From Roseiarcus sp963820775 (GTDB lineage Bacteria > Pseudomonadota > Alphaproteobacteria > Rhizobiales > Beijerinckiaceae): a stretch of DNA of 64,000 nt. Both the position numbers and the translations under genes were made by a program. Shown piece by piece: positions 9,436-17,497 of the stretch (positions are counted from its first letter, which is position 1; each line of letters begins with the position of its first letter). Where the stretch lies: the NCBI GenBank assembly GCA_963820775.1, contig CAWGBF010000003.1, forward strand, positions 1-64,000, read 5' to 3'. The notes below the pieces were generated by a model. It saw only the letters and a list, made by a program, of their open reading frames with translations. It had not been told where the DNA came from and ran no database searches.

Positions 9436-10245
9436 TTAGGCGATTGCCTTGTGATCGGGCGGTTCCGCGCCCCCGGCATCGAGACTCGTTTGCGCCGCTG
9501 ATTGCAGGATGGGCGCGAGGCGCATTGCCCATGCCGCCTGGCCATCGCCATCTGCAACCAGATCGTTTCTGACCTCGATCATTGCGGCCGGATTCCCGTT
9601 GGCCTCGCCGTGCCTCGACATCGTGTGGTAGACCCGATCCGAAGGCGCGTAGGGTTGATTGACTCCGACGACGAGCCCGTCCTCTTCCTGCAAGCCTTTG
9701 ACGAGGGCCTCGCCCAACCGAGAATCCGACGCAAAAATCACGCCACAATGCCAGGGCCTCACGGCCCCTTGCAAACTCGGCGCAAAGCTGTGAATCGCGA
9801 CCAGCGCGCTACGCCGACCCCGCTGCGCCCTCTTTGCCAACAGATCCTCGACCGCCGCGTGGTAGGGCGCGTAGATTTCCGCGGCGCGCCGCTCGCGCTC
9901 ACCTGCTGTAAGGCCCGAATTGCCCGGCACGATGCCGCCATCGGCGGTTTCGACGATGGAATCGACGTCCGAGAGATCGCGATTGACGTCAAGAACGAGG
10001 CGGGAAATGCAGCCGTAAATCAACGGCGCGTCCATGAGCGCGGAGAGGCGGCGGCTGATCGCCAGCGCGCCCGGGTCCCAAGCGGAATGTTTGGCGAGAT
10101 CGTCCGCGGTCAGCCCCAGCAATCCGTAACGAGCGGGCAAATGATTGGAGGCGTGGTCGCAAACCAGTACGACGGGCGACGGCGCCTCGGCTCGTTCGAT
10201 TGCGACCGCAGCCTCTGGAACGCGAGTGGACAACGCCTCGTCCAT
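9436..10245 (-). CDS. N-formylglutamate-amidohydrolase-like protein
   Basis: A 269-residue protein of the N-formylglutamate amidohydrolase (FGase, HutG2-like) family, zinc-dependent hydrolases of N-acylated glutamates. The family signature VLVCDHASNHLPARYGLLGL and the region HSFAPSL ... VGVNQPYAP are present. The start at 10245 (MDEALSTRV) follows GGGAG with proper spacing. As the first gene of an operon holding a gamma-glutamyl ligase, it may hydrolyse a gamma-glutamyl intermediate rather than N-formylglutamate. The other histidine-catabolism genes are absent. That role is inference. Confidence 0.85.
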   Translation of the reverse strand: MDEALSTRVPEAAVAIERAEAPSPVVLVCDHASNHLPARYGLLGLTADDLAKHSAWDPGALAISRRLSALMDAPLIYGCISRLVLDVNRDLSDVDSIVETADGGIVPGNSGLTAGERERRAAEIYAPYHAAVEDLLAKRAQRGRRSALVAIHSFAPSLQGAVRPWHCGVIFASDSRLGEALVKGLQEEDGLVVGVNQPYAPSDRVYHTMSRHGEANGNPAAMIEVRNDLVADGDGQAAWAMRLAPILQSAAQTSLDAGGAEPPDHKAIA

Positions 10246-10320
10246 AAAGACTCCCAACCGTCGGCGCTGTCCCTTTCTTCGTTCGGAACGCAACCGATCG
10301 AGCTTGAGATTTTAATTCCA

Positions 10321-10358
10321 TGACAGCGGTACCTGTCAATATTGTAATTGTCGTTACA
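10321..10358. promoter_or_regulatory. Tandem inverted repeats, probable RpiR operators, overlapping a sigma-70-like promoter
   Basis: The divergent intergenic region holds two inverted repeats. TGACAG-N6-CTGTCA lies at 10321-10338 and TGTAA-N6-TTACA at 10343-10358. Both have six-base spacers and their centres are 21 bases apart, two helical turns. On the minus strand TTGACA (10339-10334) overlaps the first repeat, and an AT-rich -10-like ATTAAA follows after 17 bases, about 75 bases before the amidohydrolase start. This arrangement fits a dimeric regulator on one DNA face repressing or activating the catabolic operon. Confidence 0.5.
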
Positions 10359-10408
10359 GCCGCCCGCATGGGATAACTTCGAGGCAGGCATGCGATGGAG
10401 GATAGGCC

Positions 10409-11269
10409 GTGACTGAAACGGCGTTGGTCGACGATCGCGCTTCCATCGCGGAGCACGTCCGCGCATCAGTCGGCCGCCTGACGGTACAGGAGCGCAAGAC
10501 CGCTCAGGCCCTGCTGGCGAACTATCCCACAGCGGGATTGGCGCCCGTGGCCGAATTCGCCGAACGCGCTGGGGTCAGCGCGCCGACGGTCCTGCGGTTT
10601 ATCGCCAAGCTCGGCTTTCTCGGCTATCCGGACTTCCAAAGGCAATTGCGCGAGGAACTGGAGGCGCAATTGGCCTCGCCGCTCGCCAAGCCCGCGCCCA
10701 AAGCCCGGCCGCGCAGCCCCCAACGCCCGTTCATCGATCCGTTCGCCGAAGCGGTCGTCGCCAATCTGCAAGGCACGTTCCGGAATCTTCGCGAGGACGA
10801 TTTTTCGGCGATTGTCGACCTGCTGTGCGACCGGCGGCGCAGCGTGCATCTGATTGGCGGCCGTTTCACCGACGCGCTGGCGCGCTACCTCGCCGCGCAC
10901 CTCAGCCTTGTCCGGCCCGACGTCCGGCACGTTCCCTCAGGCATCGGCGTCTGGCGCGACCGTCTGCTCGACATAAAGCGACGCGACGTGCTGGTCGTTT
11001 TCGATATCCGACGCTATCAGGAGGACGTCGTCGCTTTCGCTCGGGACGCGGCGGCGCGGGGGCCGGAGATCGTGCTGATCACCGATCAATGGATCTCGCC
11101 TATTTCCCGTCAGGCGAAACATGTGTTGGCGTGTCGAGTCGCGGCGCCTTCGAGATGGGACTCCAGCGTCGCTCTATTGGCGGTCGTGGAGGCTTTGACC
11201 GCGGCCGCGACCGATCGGCTCGGCGAATTCGCTAGGAAGAGGATCGAGGAGCTGGAAAGGCTGCGGTGA
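10409..11269 (+). CDS. RpiR-family transcriptional regulator
   Basis: A 286-residue regulator. The N-terminal helix-turn-helix domain (about residues 1-80) contains AEFAERAGVSAPTVLRFIAK, typical of RpiR/MurR proteins. The C-terminal half (about 125-260) is a SIS sugar-isomerase-type sensing domain (HLIGGRFTDALARYLAAHL). The start is a GTG at 10409 preceded by GGAGG. It is divergent from the glutamylation operon and is its likely regulator through the repeats at 10321-10358. In this family the SIS domain usually binds a phosphosugar, so the ligand here is uncertain given the amine-type neighbours. Confidence 0.88.
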   Translation: MTETALVDDRASIAEHVRASVGRLTVQERKTAQALLANYPTAGLAPVAEFAERAGVSAPTVLRFIAKLGFLGYPDFQRQLREELEAQLASPLAKPAPKARPRSPQRPFIDPFAEAVVANLQGTFRNLREDDFSAIVDLLCDRRRSVHLIGGRFTDALARYLAAHLSLVRPDVRHVPSGIGVWRDRLLDIKRRDVLVVFDIRRYQEDVVAFARDAAARGPEIVLITDQWISPISRQAKHVLACRVAAPSRWDSSVALLAVVEALTAAATDRLGEFARKRIEELERLR

Positions 11270-11320
11270 GGGGCAACTCTTGGGTTGTGCAACAGCTCTA
11301 CCGCTGTCGTTGCCGCAGAG

Positions 11321-11971
11321 GGCGTTGTCACGCGAACGTTAGCGCGCATCCGGTTGTCGGGTAAGATGGCACATGACGTTCTCGTTTGCCCGCCATCAGT
11401 TTCCGCCTGCGATCATCCGGCACGCCGTTTGGCTGTATGTGCGTTTCCCGCTCAGCTATCGCGACGTCGAAGATCTGCTTGCGGAGCGCGGTCTGGATAT
11501 CTCCTACGAAACGGTGCGACGATAGGTATCGAAGTTCGGGCCGTTGTTCGCCCGAGAACTTCGGCGTCGACGCCCGCGGCCAACCTCTCAGTGGCATCTC
11601 GATGAGATGGCTGTGACGATCGCGGGCCGGCAGTTCTGGCTCTGGCGCGCGGTTGACGACGAAGGCGAGGTTCTCGACCTGCTCGTGCAACGGAGGCGCG
11701 ATAAGGCTGCAGCGGTGAAACTGACGCGCAAGCTGCTCAAGAAACAAAGGCTTCGCGCCCGGTGTGCGTGAGCGACAAGCTGCGCTCTTACGGCCCGGCA
11801 AGGTACAAAGTCTGATTGTGGTTAGCCACGACAAGGGCTTACGCGCGAACAATCGGGCTGAGAATTCGCATCAGCCGACACAACGGCGCAAGCGGAAGAT
11901 GCAGCGTTTCAAATCGCCCGGATCAGCTCAACAATTCTTGTCCATTCACGCCGCCGTCCAAAACACATTCA
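11321..11971 (+). mobile_element. IS6-family element, degenerate second subtype (copy C)
   Basis: The left repeat GGCGTTGTCACGCGAAC starts at 11321. The transposase begins at 11373 (MTFSFARHQFPPAIIRHAVW) and reads well to YETVRR, where a TAG interrupts it. It then continues in frame (VSKFGPLFARELRRRRPRPT, WHLDEMAVTI) to about 11755, where further frame changes occur before NNRAENSHQPTQRRKRKMQR. The 3' part is cut by the next IS6 copy. Its sequence differs clearly from copies A and B, so it is a distinct IS6 subtype. It lies 51 bases after the rpiR-like gene. Confidence 0.7.
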
Positions 11972-12173
11972 ACGGAATTGACACGGGAACTTTGGCGGGT
12001 TTCGAACCGGCGGCTATGATGGCGAATGACAACGATTTCATTCGCTCGTCACCAATTCCCGCCTGACATCATCCGGCATGCGGGTGTGGTTGTACCTTCG
12101 CTTCACTCTCAGCTTCCGCGATGTCGAGGATTTGCTGGCCGAGCGCGGGTTGGATGTCTCCTATGAAACGGTA
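11972..12173 (+). mobile_element. IS6-family N-terminal fragment (copy C2)
   Basis: A repeat-like end (GGAATTGACACGGGAAC) is followed by an ATG at 12026 giving MTTISFARHQFPPDIIRHA, then a one-base insertion, then VWLYLRFTLSFRDVEDLLAE. It is truncated at about 12173 where the IS5-type element begins. It is close to copy C in sequence. Confidence 0.6.
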
Positions 12174-12323
12174 AGGCTGTCGATCAGCTGGACGGTTCTA
12201 CAAACGCGTTTTTCCGGACGGAGACGGGTCGAGTGACGCGATTTTGAGGTGCGGGATCTCGGTTTTGGATGCGGCATAGGGCGCCGCATGCTGCGGCGAC
12301 CGGGCGGCCCTTTGGCGCGGGGG

Positions 12324-13402
12324 TCAGGCGGCAGCGAGACGATCGAGGAAGACGAGCCTGCGGAAGTTGTAGACGAGGTTGGCCATGCCGATCTTGGTTT
12401 TCGCCCGGGCGATGCCGATGGTGCGGACGAAGAGGTCCATCTTGTCCTTCTGCACGGCGAAGACGTGTTCGACGCCGGAGCGGACTTTGGACTTGAGCGC
12501 GTTGGCGCGCCGCGTCGTCTCCGGCATGGGCCGGCCCGCCGGCTTCTTGCGATGGACGCGGCTGACGAACCCATTCTTTTCGAGGAACGCCTCATTGGCC
12601 TTCGAGCGGTAGGCCGTGTCGGCCCAGACGGGCTCGCGGTGTTGGTCTTGTCGAGCAGCCCCTCACGCAGCCGCGCGCCCTCGTAGGCCGCAGCGTCGGT
12701 CGCCTCCCACCGCCGGATCAGCCCATGTTCGCGGTCGATCGAGACATGGTTTTGGTAGCCGAATGTCGGAATAGCGATGTCGACCGGAGGAACCGTCCCA
12801 TCCGGCCTGGCCTTGGCCTTGCTGAACTTGACCGTCCAGCGCCCGTCACGGTCCTTCTGCCGGAGCTTGGCTGGCTGGGCTTTCCAGGCCTGCGGAATGC
12901 GCCCCTCCTTGACCGCCTTCTTCTCCTCCTCGGTGTTGCGCTGCTTGGGCGCGGCGATCAGCGAGGCGTCGACGATCTGGCCGCCCATAGCGACGTAGCC
13001 AGCCTCGCGCAGCGCCGCGTCGAACCGGTCGAACAGTGGCTTAATCGCCTCGGCCCTGGTCAGCTTTTCCCGGAACAGCCAGATCGTGCGAGCGTCGGGA
13101 ACCCGATCGGATAGGCTCAACCCGAGAAACCGCATGAACGACAGGCGGTCGTTGATCAGAAACTCGGTACGCTCGTCGGAGAGGGTGTTGGCCGCCTGGA
13201 TCACCAGGATCTTGAACATCATCACAGGGTCGAACGGCGGTCGGCCGCCCTGCGAGCCGTCCGAGTAGGCCAGCGCCCGCGTCAGCTCGGACCGGAAAAT
13301 CTCGAAATCGACCGCCGCTGCGAAAGCCTGCAACTGATCGCCGAGATCGCTCAGCCGCTTCAGCCGCTCGTCGACGTCGAAAAGTCCCCCCTGGCCGCGC
13401 AT
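12324..13402 (-). pseudogene. IS5-family transposase, single frameshift
   Basis: From the ATG at 13402 (MRGQGGLFDVDERLKRLSDL; ribosome-binding site GGAGG) the frame is open through the DNA-binding part and the first catalytic Asp (GGQIVDASLI). Near 12634 one base is missing (NTA-EPVWADTAYRS expected). The alternative frame then carries the second Asp (VWADTAYRS) and the Glu (RSGVEHVFAVQKDKMD) and ends LDRLAAA at 12324. All three DDE residues survive, so a one-base repair would restore a 359-residue protein. Element ends near 12174 and 13433 are estimates from the flanking IS6 fragments; I could not find convincing inverted repeats. Confidence 0.8.
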
Positions 13403-13433
13403 CAATTCGCCTCCCACTCCACCTGGGAGTGAA

Positions 13434-13885
13434 TCAGAAAATGCTGGAAGGCGCGAGGTTCTTAGAAGCGTCCAGCTTCAACGCGGCGTGCTTGTTTCGC
13501 TTGGATTGGACCAGCACATCGAGGACCTCGCCTTCGGCGTCGACGGCCCGCCAAAGGCAGACCATTTGCCCATCGATTTTCAGATCATGACCTCGTCGAG
13601 ATGCCAAGTCGTATGAGGCTTCAGGCGACGCTTTCGCAGGTCGGCCGCGATCATCGGTCCGAAATAATTCACCCAACGCCGAACGGTCTCGTAGGACACC
13701 GCCACTCCGCGTTCCGCCAACAAGTCCTCGACGTCACGCAGGCTGAGGGTGAACCGCAGGTAGAGCCATATCGCTTGGTCAATGATCTCCGGTGGGAACC
13801 GGTATCCAGCGTAGCTGATCTTCTCCATCCCGCTGGCTACCGGGTCACCAGAAGGACCGCAAGTCCGTCGCGGCGTGACAATGCC
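13434..13885 (-). mobile_element. IS6-family N-terminal half, third subtype, minus strand (copy D)
   Basis: The inverted repeat GGCATTGTCACGCC (minus strand) ends at 13885 and the transposase starts at 13828 (MEKISYAGYRFPPEIIDQAI). It reads to WHLDEVMI, shifts frame, continues LWRAVDAEGEVLDVLVQSKR, and is cut at about 13434 by the IS5 element. It lies directly head-to-head with copy E. Confidence 0.7.
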
Positions 13886-14224
13886 GTTTGCGGTCCTACA
13901 GCGCAGCGGCCGGCGATCTGGCATCGGCCACGTGCATGAGCGCTGCGATGGAAGAACAATCGAGCCGAGAATTCGCATCAACCGACCCGACGGCGGGAGC
14001 GCAAGATGCAACGCTTCAAGAGCGCGGGCTCAGCCCGGAAGTTCCTCTCAACCCACGCCCTCGTCTACAACACCTTCAACGTCCAACGCCATCTCACGTC
14101 AGCTCAATTACACCGCGTCCTACGCGCCGCGGCGATGACGGCGTGGCGCGAGGCCGTCGCGGCGGCTTGAAATCTTCGGGAGGGCAACCTCACCACGATC
14201 TTGATCTCACAATGTGACAAGGCC
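13886..14224 (+). mobile_element. IS6-family C-terminal half, plus strand (copy E)
   Basis: The reading begins inside the transposase (LRSYSAA), with a frame change before NNRAENSHQPTRRRERKMQR, then FKSAGSARKFLSTHALVYN and VLRAAAMTAWREAVAAA and a stop. The right inverted repeat TGACAAGGCC ends at 14224. No N-terminal half precedes it in this orientation. The complementary N-terminal half is on the other strand immediately to the left (copy D), as if an inversion had split one element or two copies had collided. Confidence 0.7.
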
Positions 14225-14260
14225 GGCGTCGGGCGTTGGGGACGAGATTAACGGCCTCGG

Positions 14261-14860
14261 TCACGCTGGTGGAGGTGGCCCGGAAGTCATGTCCTGGACA
14301 TTCTTGATGCGGTTCCAATCGCCTAAGATCGGCGCGCCAAGCTTGCCGGTCGGATCCTGCTGGGAGTAACGGACCTGCAAGGCGCCGTATTCGAAAGTCA
14401 CCTGTTCTTTCGGGGACTCAGCGTCATAGCTCCAGGAAATCGTCTTGACCGCGACAAGCTTGAAGTCGAAGCGGAGAAAAATCACGCCTGCTGCGGATTT
14501 GACGCCGCCCGCGGTCGCTCCGCCACTGCTCTTGGCCAGCGCAAGAACAACCGTCTCGAACGGCGTTCCAGAGCAGGCCATTTGGAATAACAGTGGCGAG
14601 GCCTTGTCGATCTTACGAGTGATGGAGAACGGGTTGAAATTAACCTTGCCTGCACCGGCGCCGCTCGCCTGGCTGCCGATATTCAGGGTCTGTTCAATAT
14701 CGAAGCTGAAGTCCTCGACCTCGAAAATTTTGCCTTGAGTCAACCTCGATGGCGTGTCCATCAAGGGTTCATTGTTTTTCGAAAAGTCCACCTGCAATTC
14801 CGCGTCGAGCCAAGTCCCGCCCGCGACCTGCTCGAACGCCATATAAGAGTCGATTGCCAT
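14261..14860 (-). CDS. hcp: Hcp-like type VI secretion tube protein, orphan
   Basis: A 199-residue Hcp1-family protein. Hcp hexamers stack into the inner tube of type VI secretion systems and are secreted with or as effectors. The family N-terminus (MAIDSYMAFEQVAGGTWLDAEL), the central FEVEDFSFDIEQTLNIGSQ strand region and a beta-rich C-terminus (VTFEYGALQVRYSQQDPTG) are visible. No Tss, VgrG or ClpV gene occurs in the window; the neighbours on both sides are IS6 remnants. It may have been carried here by IS-mediated rearrangement or may serve a system encoded elsewhere. The reading frame is intact. Confidence 0.82.
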   Translation of the reverse strand: MAIDSYMAFEQVAGGTWLDAELQVDFSKNNEPLMDTPSRLTQGKIFEVEDFSFDIEQTLNIGSQASGAGAGKVNFNPFSITRKIDKASPLLFQMACSGTPFETVVLALAKSSGGATAGGVKSAAGVIFLRFDFKLVAVKTISWSYDAESPKEQVTFEYGALQVRYSQQDPTGKLGAPILGDWNRIKNVQDMTSGPPPPA

Positions 14861-15022
14861 GATCTTTAATCCCTTTGCCTGTGTATGACGAGACCCGTTG
14901 CCTGGTTCGAAGAGGGTCGAACGTCGACGTAAGGCCAGCGGCTTGGCGGCTCAGTGAAGCGTTTCACACGCTTCGTTTAGATAGACGACCCGTGGCCGTC
15001 CGCCAAGCGCAGGTCGCCGTTC

Positions 15023-15502
15023 GGCGTTGTCAGACAAAGAGCCCGCAGTGCGGCTCGCCGTGGTAGCTTCAGACCATGAGCAACCCATTCCGATATTTCA
15101 ACAGCTCGCCGGGGGTCATCCGTCTGGTCGTGATGATGTAGGTGAATTTCCGCTGTCGCTTCGAAACGTCGAAGATCTCTTGGCCGAGCGCGGGATCGAC
15201 ATAAGCCACGAGACCGTCCGGTTCTGATGGAACCGGTTGGCCCGATGTTCGCCGGCGAGATTCGTAAGCAACGCGTCGCGCACACGCGCTGCTATCGGCA
15301 GTGGCGCTGGCACTTGGACGAGGTGTTTGTGAAGATCAACGGCAAGCTCTGCTATCTTTGGCGCGCCGTCGACCATGAAGGCGAAGTCTTGGAGGCGGGC
15401 GTCACCGCGAGGCGGGACAAGGCTGCGGCGCTGAAACTTCTCAAGCGAATCACGAAGAAGTACGGGCGACCGCAGAAGATCGTCACCGACAGGCTTCGTG
15501 CG
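15023..15502 (+). mobile_element. IS6-family element, 3'-truncated (copy F)
   Basis: The left repeat GGCGTTGTCAGACAAAG begins at 15023. The transposase starts at about 15076 (MSNPFRYFNSSPGVIRLVVM), hits TAG, changes frame (PLSLRNVEDLLAERGIDISH), hits TGA, and changes frame again (RKQRVAHTRCYRQWRWHLDE). It breaks off after IVTDRLRA where copy G begins. The 160 bases between the hcp gene and this element show no recognisable gene. Confidence 0.75.
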
Positions 15503-16313
15503 GGCCTTGTCAGACGAAACGCTGACAGTGTCTGGGCCATGCTGGCGTCAGGCCATGAGCAACCGTTCCGATATTTCAACAGCTCGCCAGGAGTGATCCG
15601 TCTGGTCGTGATGATGTACGTGCGGTACCCACTGTCGCTGCGCAACGAGGATCTCTTGGCCGAGCGCGGGATCGACATCAGCCATGAGACCATCCGATTT
15701 TGGTGGAACCGGTTTGGCCCGATGTTCGCGGCAGAGATCCGAAAGAATCGGGTTGCGCGTCTGCGCCGCTTCCCCCAGTGGCGTTGACATCTGGATGAGG
15801 TGTTTGTGAAGATCAACGGCAAGCTCTGCTATCTGTGGCGGGCTGTCGACCACGAAGGCGAGGTTTTGGAAACCGTGGTCACGGCGAAGCGGGACAAGGC
15901 CGCCGCGCTCAAGTTTCTGAAGCGCATCATGAAGAAATATGGCCAACCGCGGAGCGTCGTCACCGACGGGCTTTGCTCGTATCCTGCAGCGACGAAAGAG
16001 ATCGGCAACGCCGACCGTCACGAAGTTGGCCGTTGGCTCAACGATCGCGCGGAAAACTCGCATCACCCTTTCGACGACGAGAACGAGCCATGCAACTCTT
16101 TCGGAGTGCGAAGACACTACAAAAGTTCAGTTCAGTTCACGCTCAGGTCCACAATCATTTCAGCCAGGAGCGTCATCTCGTGACCCGCGAGGTTTACAAA
16201 CAGAGACGCTCGGCCGCGCTGGTCGAGTGGCGCGGCCTCGCGGCTTAGCGACTGACTGGCCCTCGGAATGCCATGCATTCGTAGACCGCGTGTCGTTACT
16301 CTGACAAAGCCCT
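15503..16313 (+). mobile_element. IS6-family element with inactivated transposase (copy G)
   Basis: An 811-base element with end repeats GGCCTTGTCAGACGAAA (15503) and an inverted counterpart ending at 16313. The transposase lacks one codon-equivalent near SLRNEDLLAE and has TGA in place of Trp before HLDEVFV at about 15786. It also shifts frame near 16070 (FDDENEPC versus RRRERAMQLF). The C-terminus TREVYKQRRSAALVEWRGLA ends at 16248. It is inserted into copy F on its left and into a histidine-kinase gene on its right. Confidence 0.78.
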
Positions 16314-17180
16314 CAGGGGGCGCGCGGGTCCTTCTGACCGGCCAGATTCAGAATATCCCCGACGTTCAAGCGGACGAGGACTATAGTCTGGACCTAAGGT
16401 CGGCCGCTGAGCGGACGCGGGCGCTGCTCGGCGTGCCGCTGTTGAGGGAACAAGCGAGCGTCGGCGCGATCGTCCTCAGTCGCCCGCAACCCAGAGCCTT
16501 CACCGTGCGCCAGATCGAGAGCGTCCAGACCTTCGCCGACCAGGCCGTCATCGCGATCGAGAATTCGCGGCTCTTCGGCGAGGTGCAGGCGCGAATGACC
16601 GAGCTCGCCGCGTCGCTCGACGACCTGCGCAAGGCGCAGGACCGCCTCATCGAGTTCGGAGAAGCTCGCCTCCCTCGGCCAGCTCACGGCGGGCATCGCG
16701 CACGAGATCAAGAACCCGCTCAATTTATCAACAATTACTCGGCGCTGTCGCGCGAGCTGGTCGACGAGCTTGCCGACCCGATCAAAGGCGCTGCAGGCAA
16801 CGAAGCCACCCACGGCGAGGCGGACGAATTGATCGGCGTCATAGGGGGCAACCTCGACAAGATTGTACAACACGGCGAGCGCGCCGATTCGATCGTCAAG
16901 AACATGCTCCTGCATTCGCGCGAGGGGTCGGGCGAACGAGCGACGACCAACGTCAACACGATGGTCGAGGAGGCGCTTAATCTGGCCTATCGCGGCGCAC
17001 GGGCCGAGAAGCCTGGATTCAACGTGACGATCGCCAAATCGTTTGCCCCGAACGCGGGCACCGCCAAGGTCTATGCCCAGGAGATGAGCCTAGTGCTCCT
17101 GAACTTGGTTCTACGCGACGACCAAGCGCAAACAGAACGCAGGAGACGGCGCCTATGAACCCACGATCGCCGCCTCGACG
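16314..17180 (+). pseudogene. GAF-domain sensor histidine kinase remnant
   Basis: Immediately after the IS6 end the frame gives a GAF domain tail (LLGVPLLREQASVGAIVLSR, TFADQAVIAIENSRLFGEVQ) and then a coiled linker. The HisKA region follows, but only after a frame change (LASLGQLTAGIAHEIKNPLN, phospho-acceptor His present). The frame then returns (FINNYSALSRELVDELADP). The ATPase-domain start (EMSLVLLNL) is followed by another frame change (FYATTKRKQNAGDGAYEPT), and the gene is cut by an IS6 fragment. The N-terminal input part and most of the ATPase domain are missing, so it is dead. GAF plus HisKA kinases of this type are common in Hyphomicrobiales. Confidence 0.75.
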
Positions 17181-17184
17181 CGCG

Positions 17185-17354
17185 ATCTTGAGCGCGGTCT
17201 GGACGTCTCATACGAAGCGGTGCGGAGATGGGTCCTGAAGTTCGGGCCGTTGTTCGCCCGAGAACTTCGCCGCGGTCGTCCACGGCCAACGGCGCGATTG
17301 CACCTCGATGAGATGGCCGTGATGATTGTGGGTCGGCGATTCTGGCTCTGGCGT
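17185..17354 (+). mobile_element. IS6-family internal fragment (copy H)
   Basis: It reads ERGLDVSYEAVRRWVLKFGP then ARELRRGRPRPTARLHLDEM and FWLWR, the middle of an IS6 transposase of the same subtype as copy C, without either end. The following 140 bases up to the GroEL-like gene contain a short open piece (RDTFRVLRDEAFQTWEA, stop) that I do not recognise. Confidence 0.65.
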
Positions 17355-17497
17355 CCCGCGACACGTTCCGCGTCCTCAGGGACGAAGCGTTCCAGACATG
17401 GGAAGCCGCTACCACTGCCTAAGCCCGAGCGGGACCTCCAGATTGCGCACGGCCAATTTGAGTTCGTGTGACAGTGCCCTCTGACGGTCTGCCGGCC

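Noticed and set aside
3400..11300. Histidine utilisation cluster, because of the N-formylglutamate-amidohydrolase-like gene
   Set aside because: No hutH, hutU, hutI or hutF is present, and the neighbours are a gamma-glutamyl ligase and dehydrogenases.
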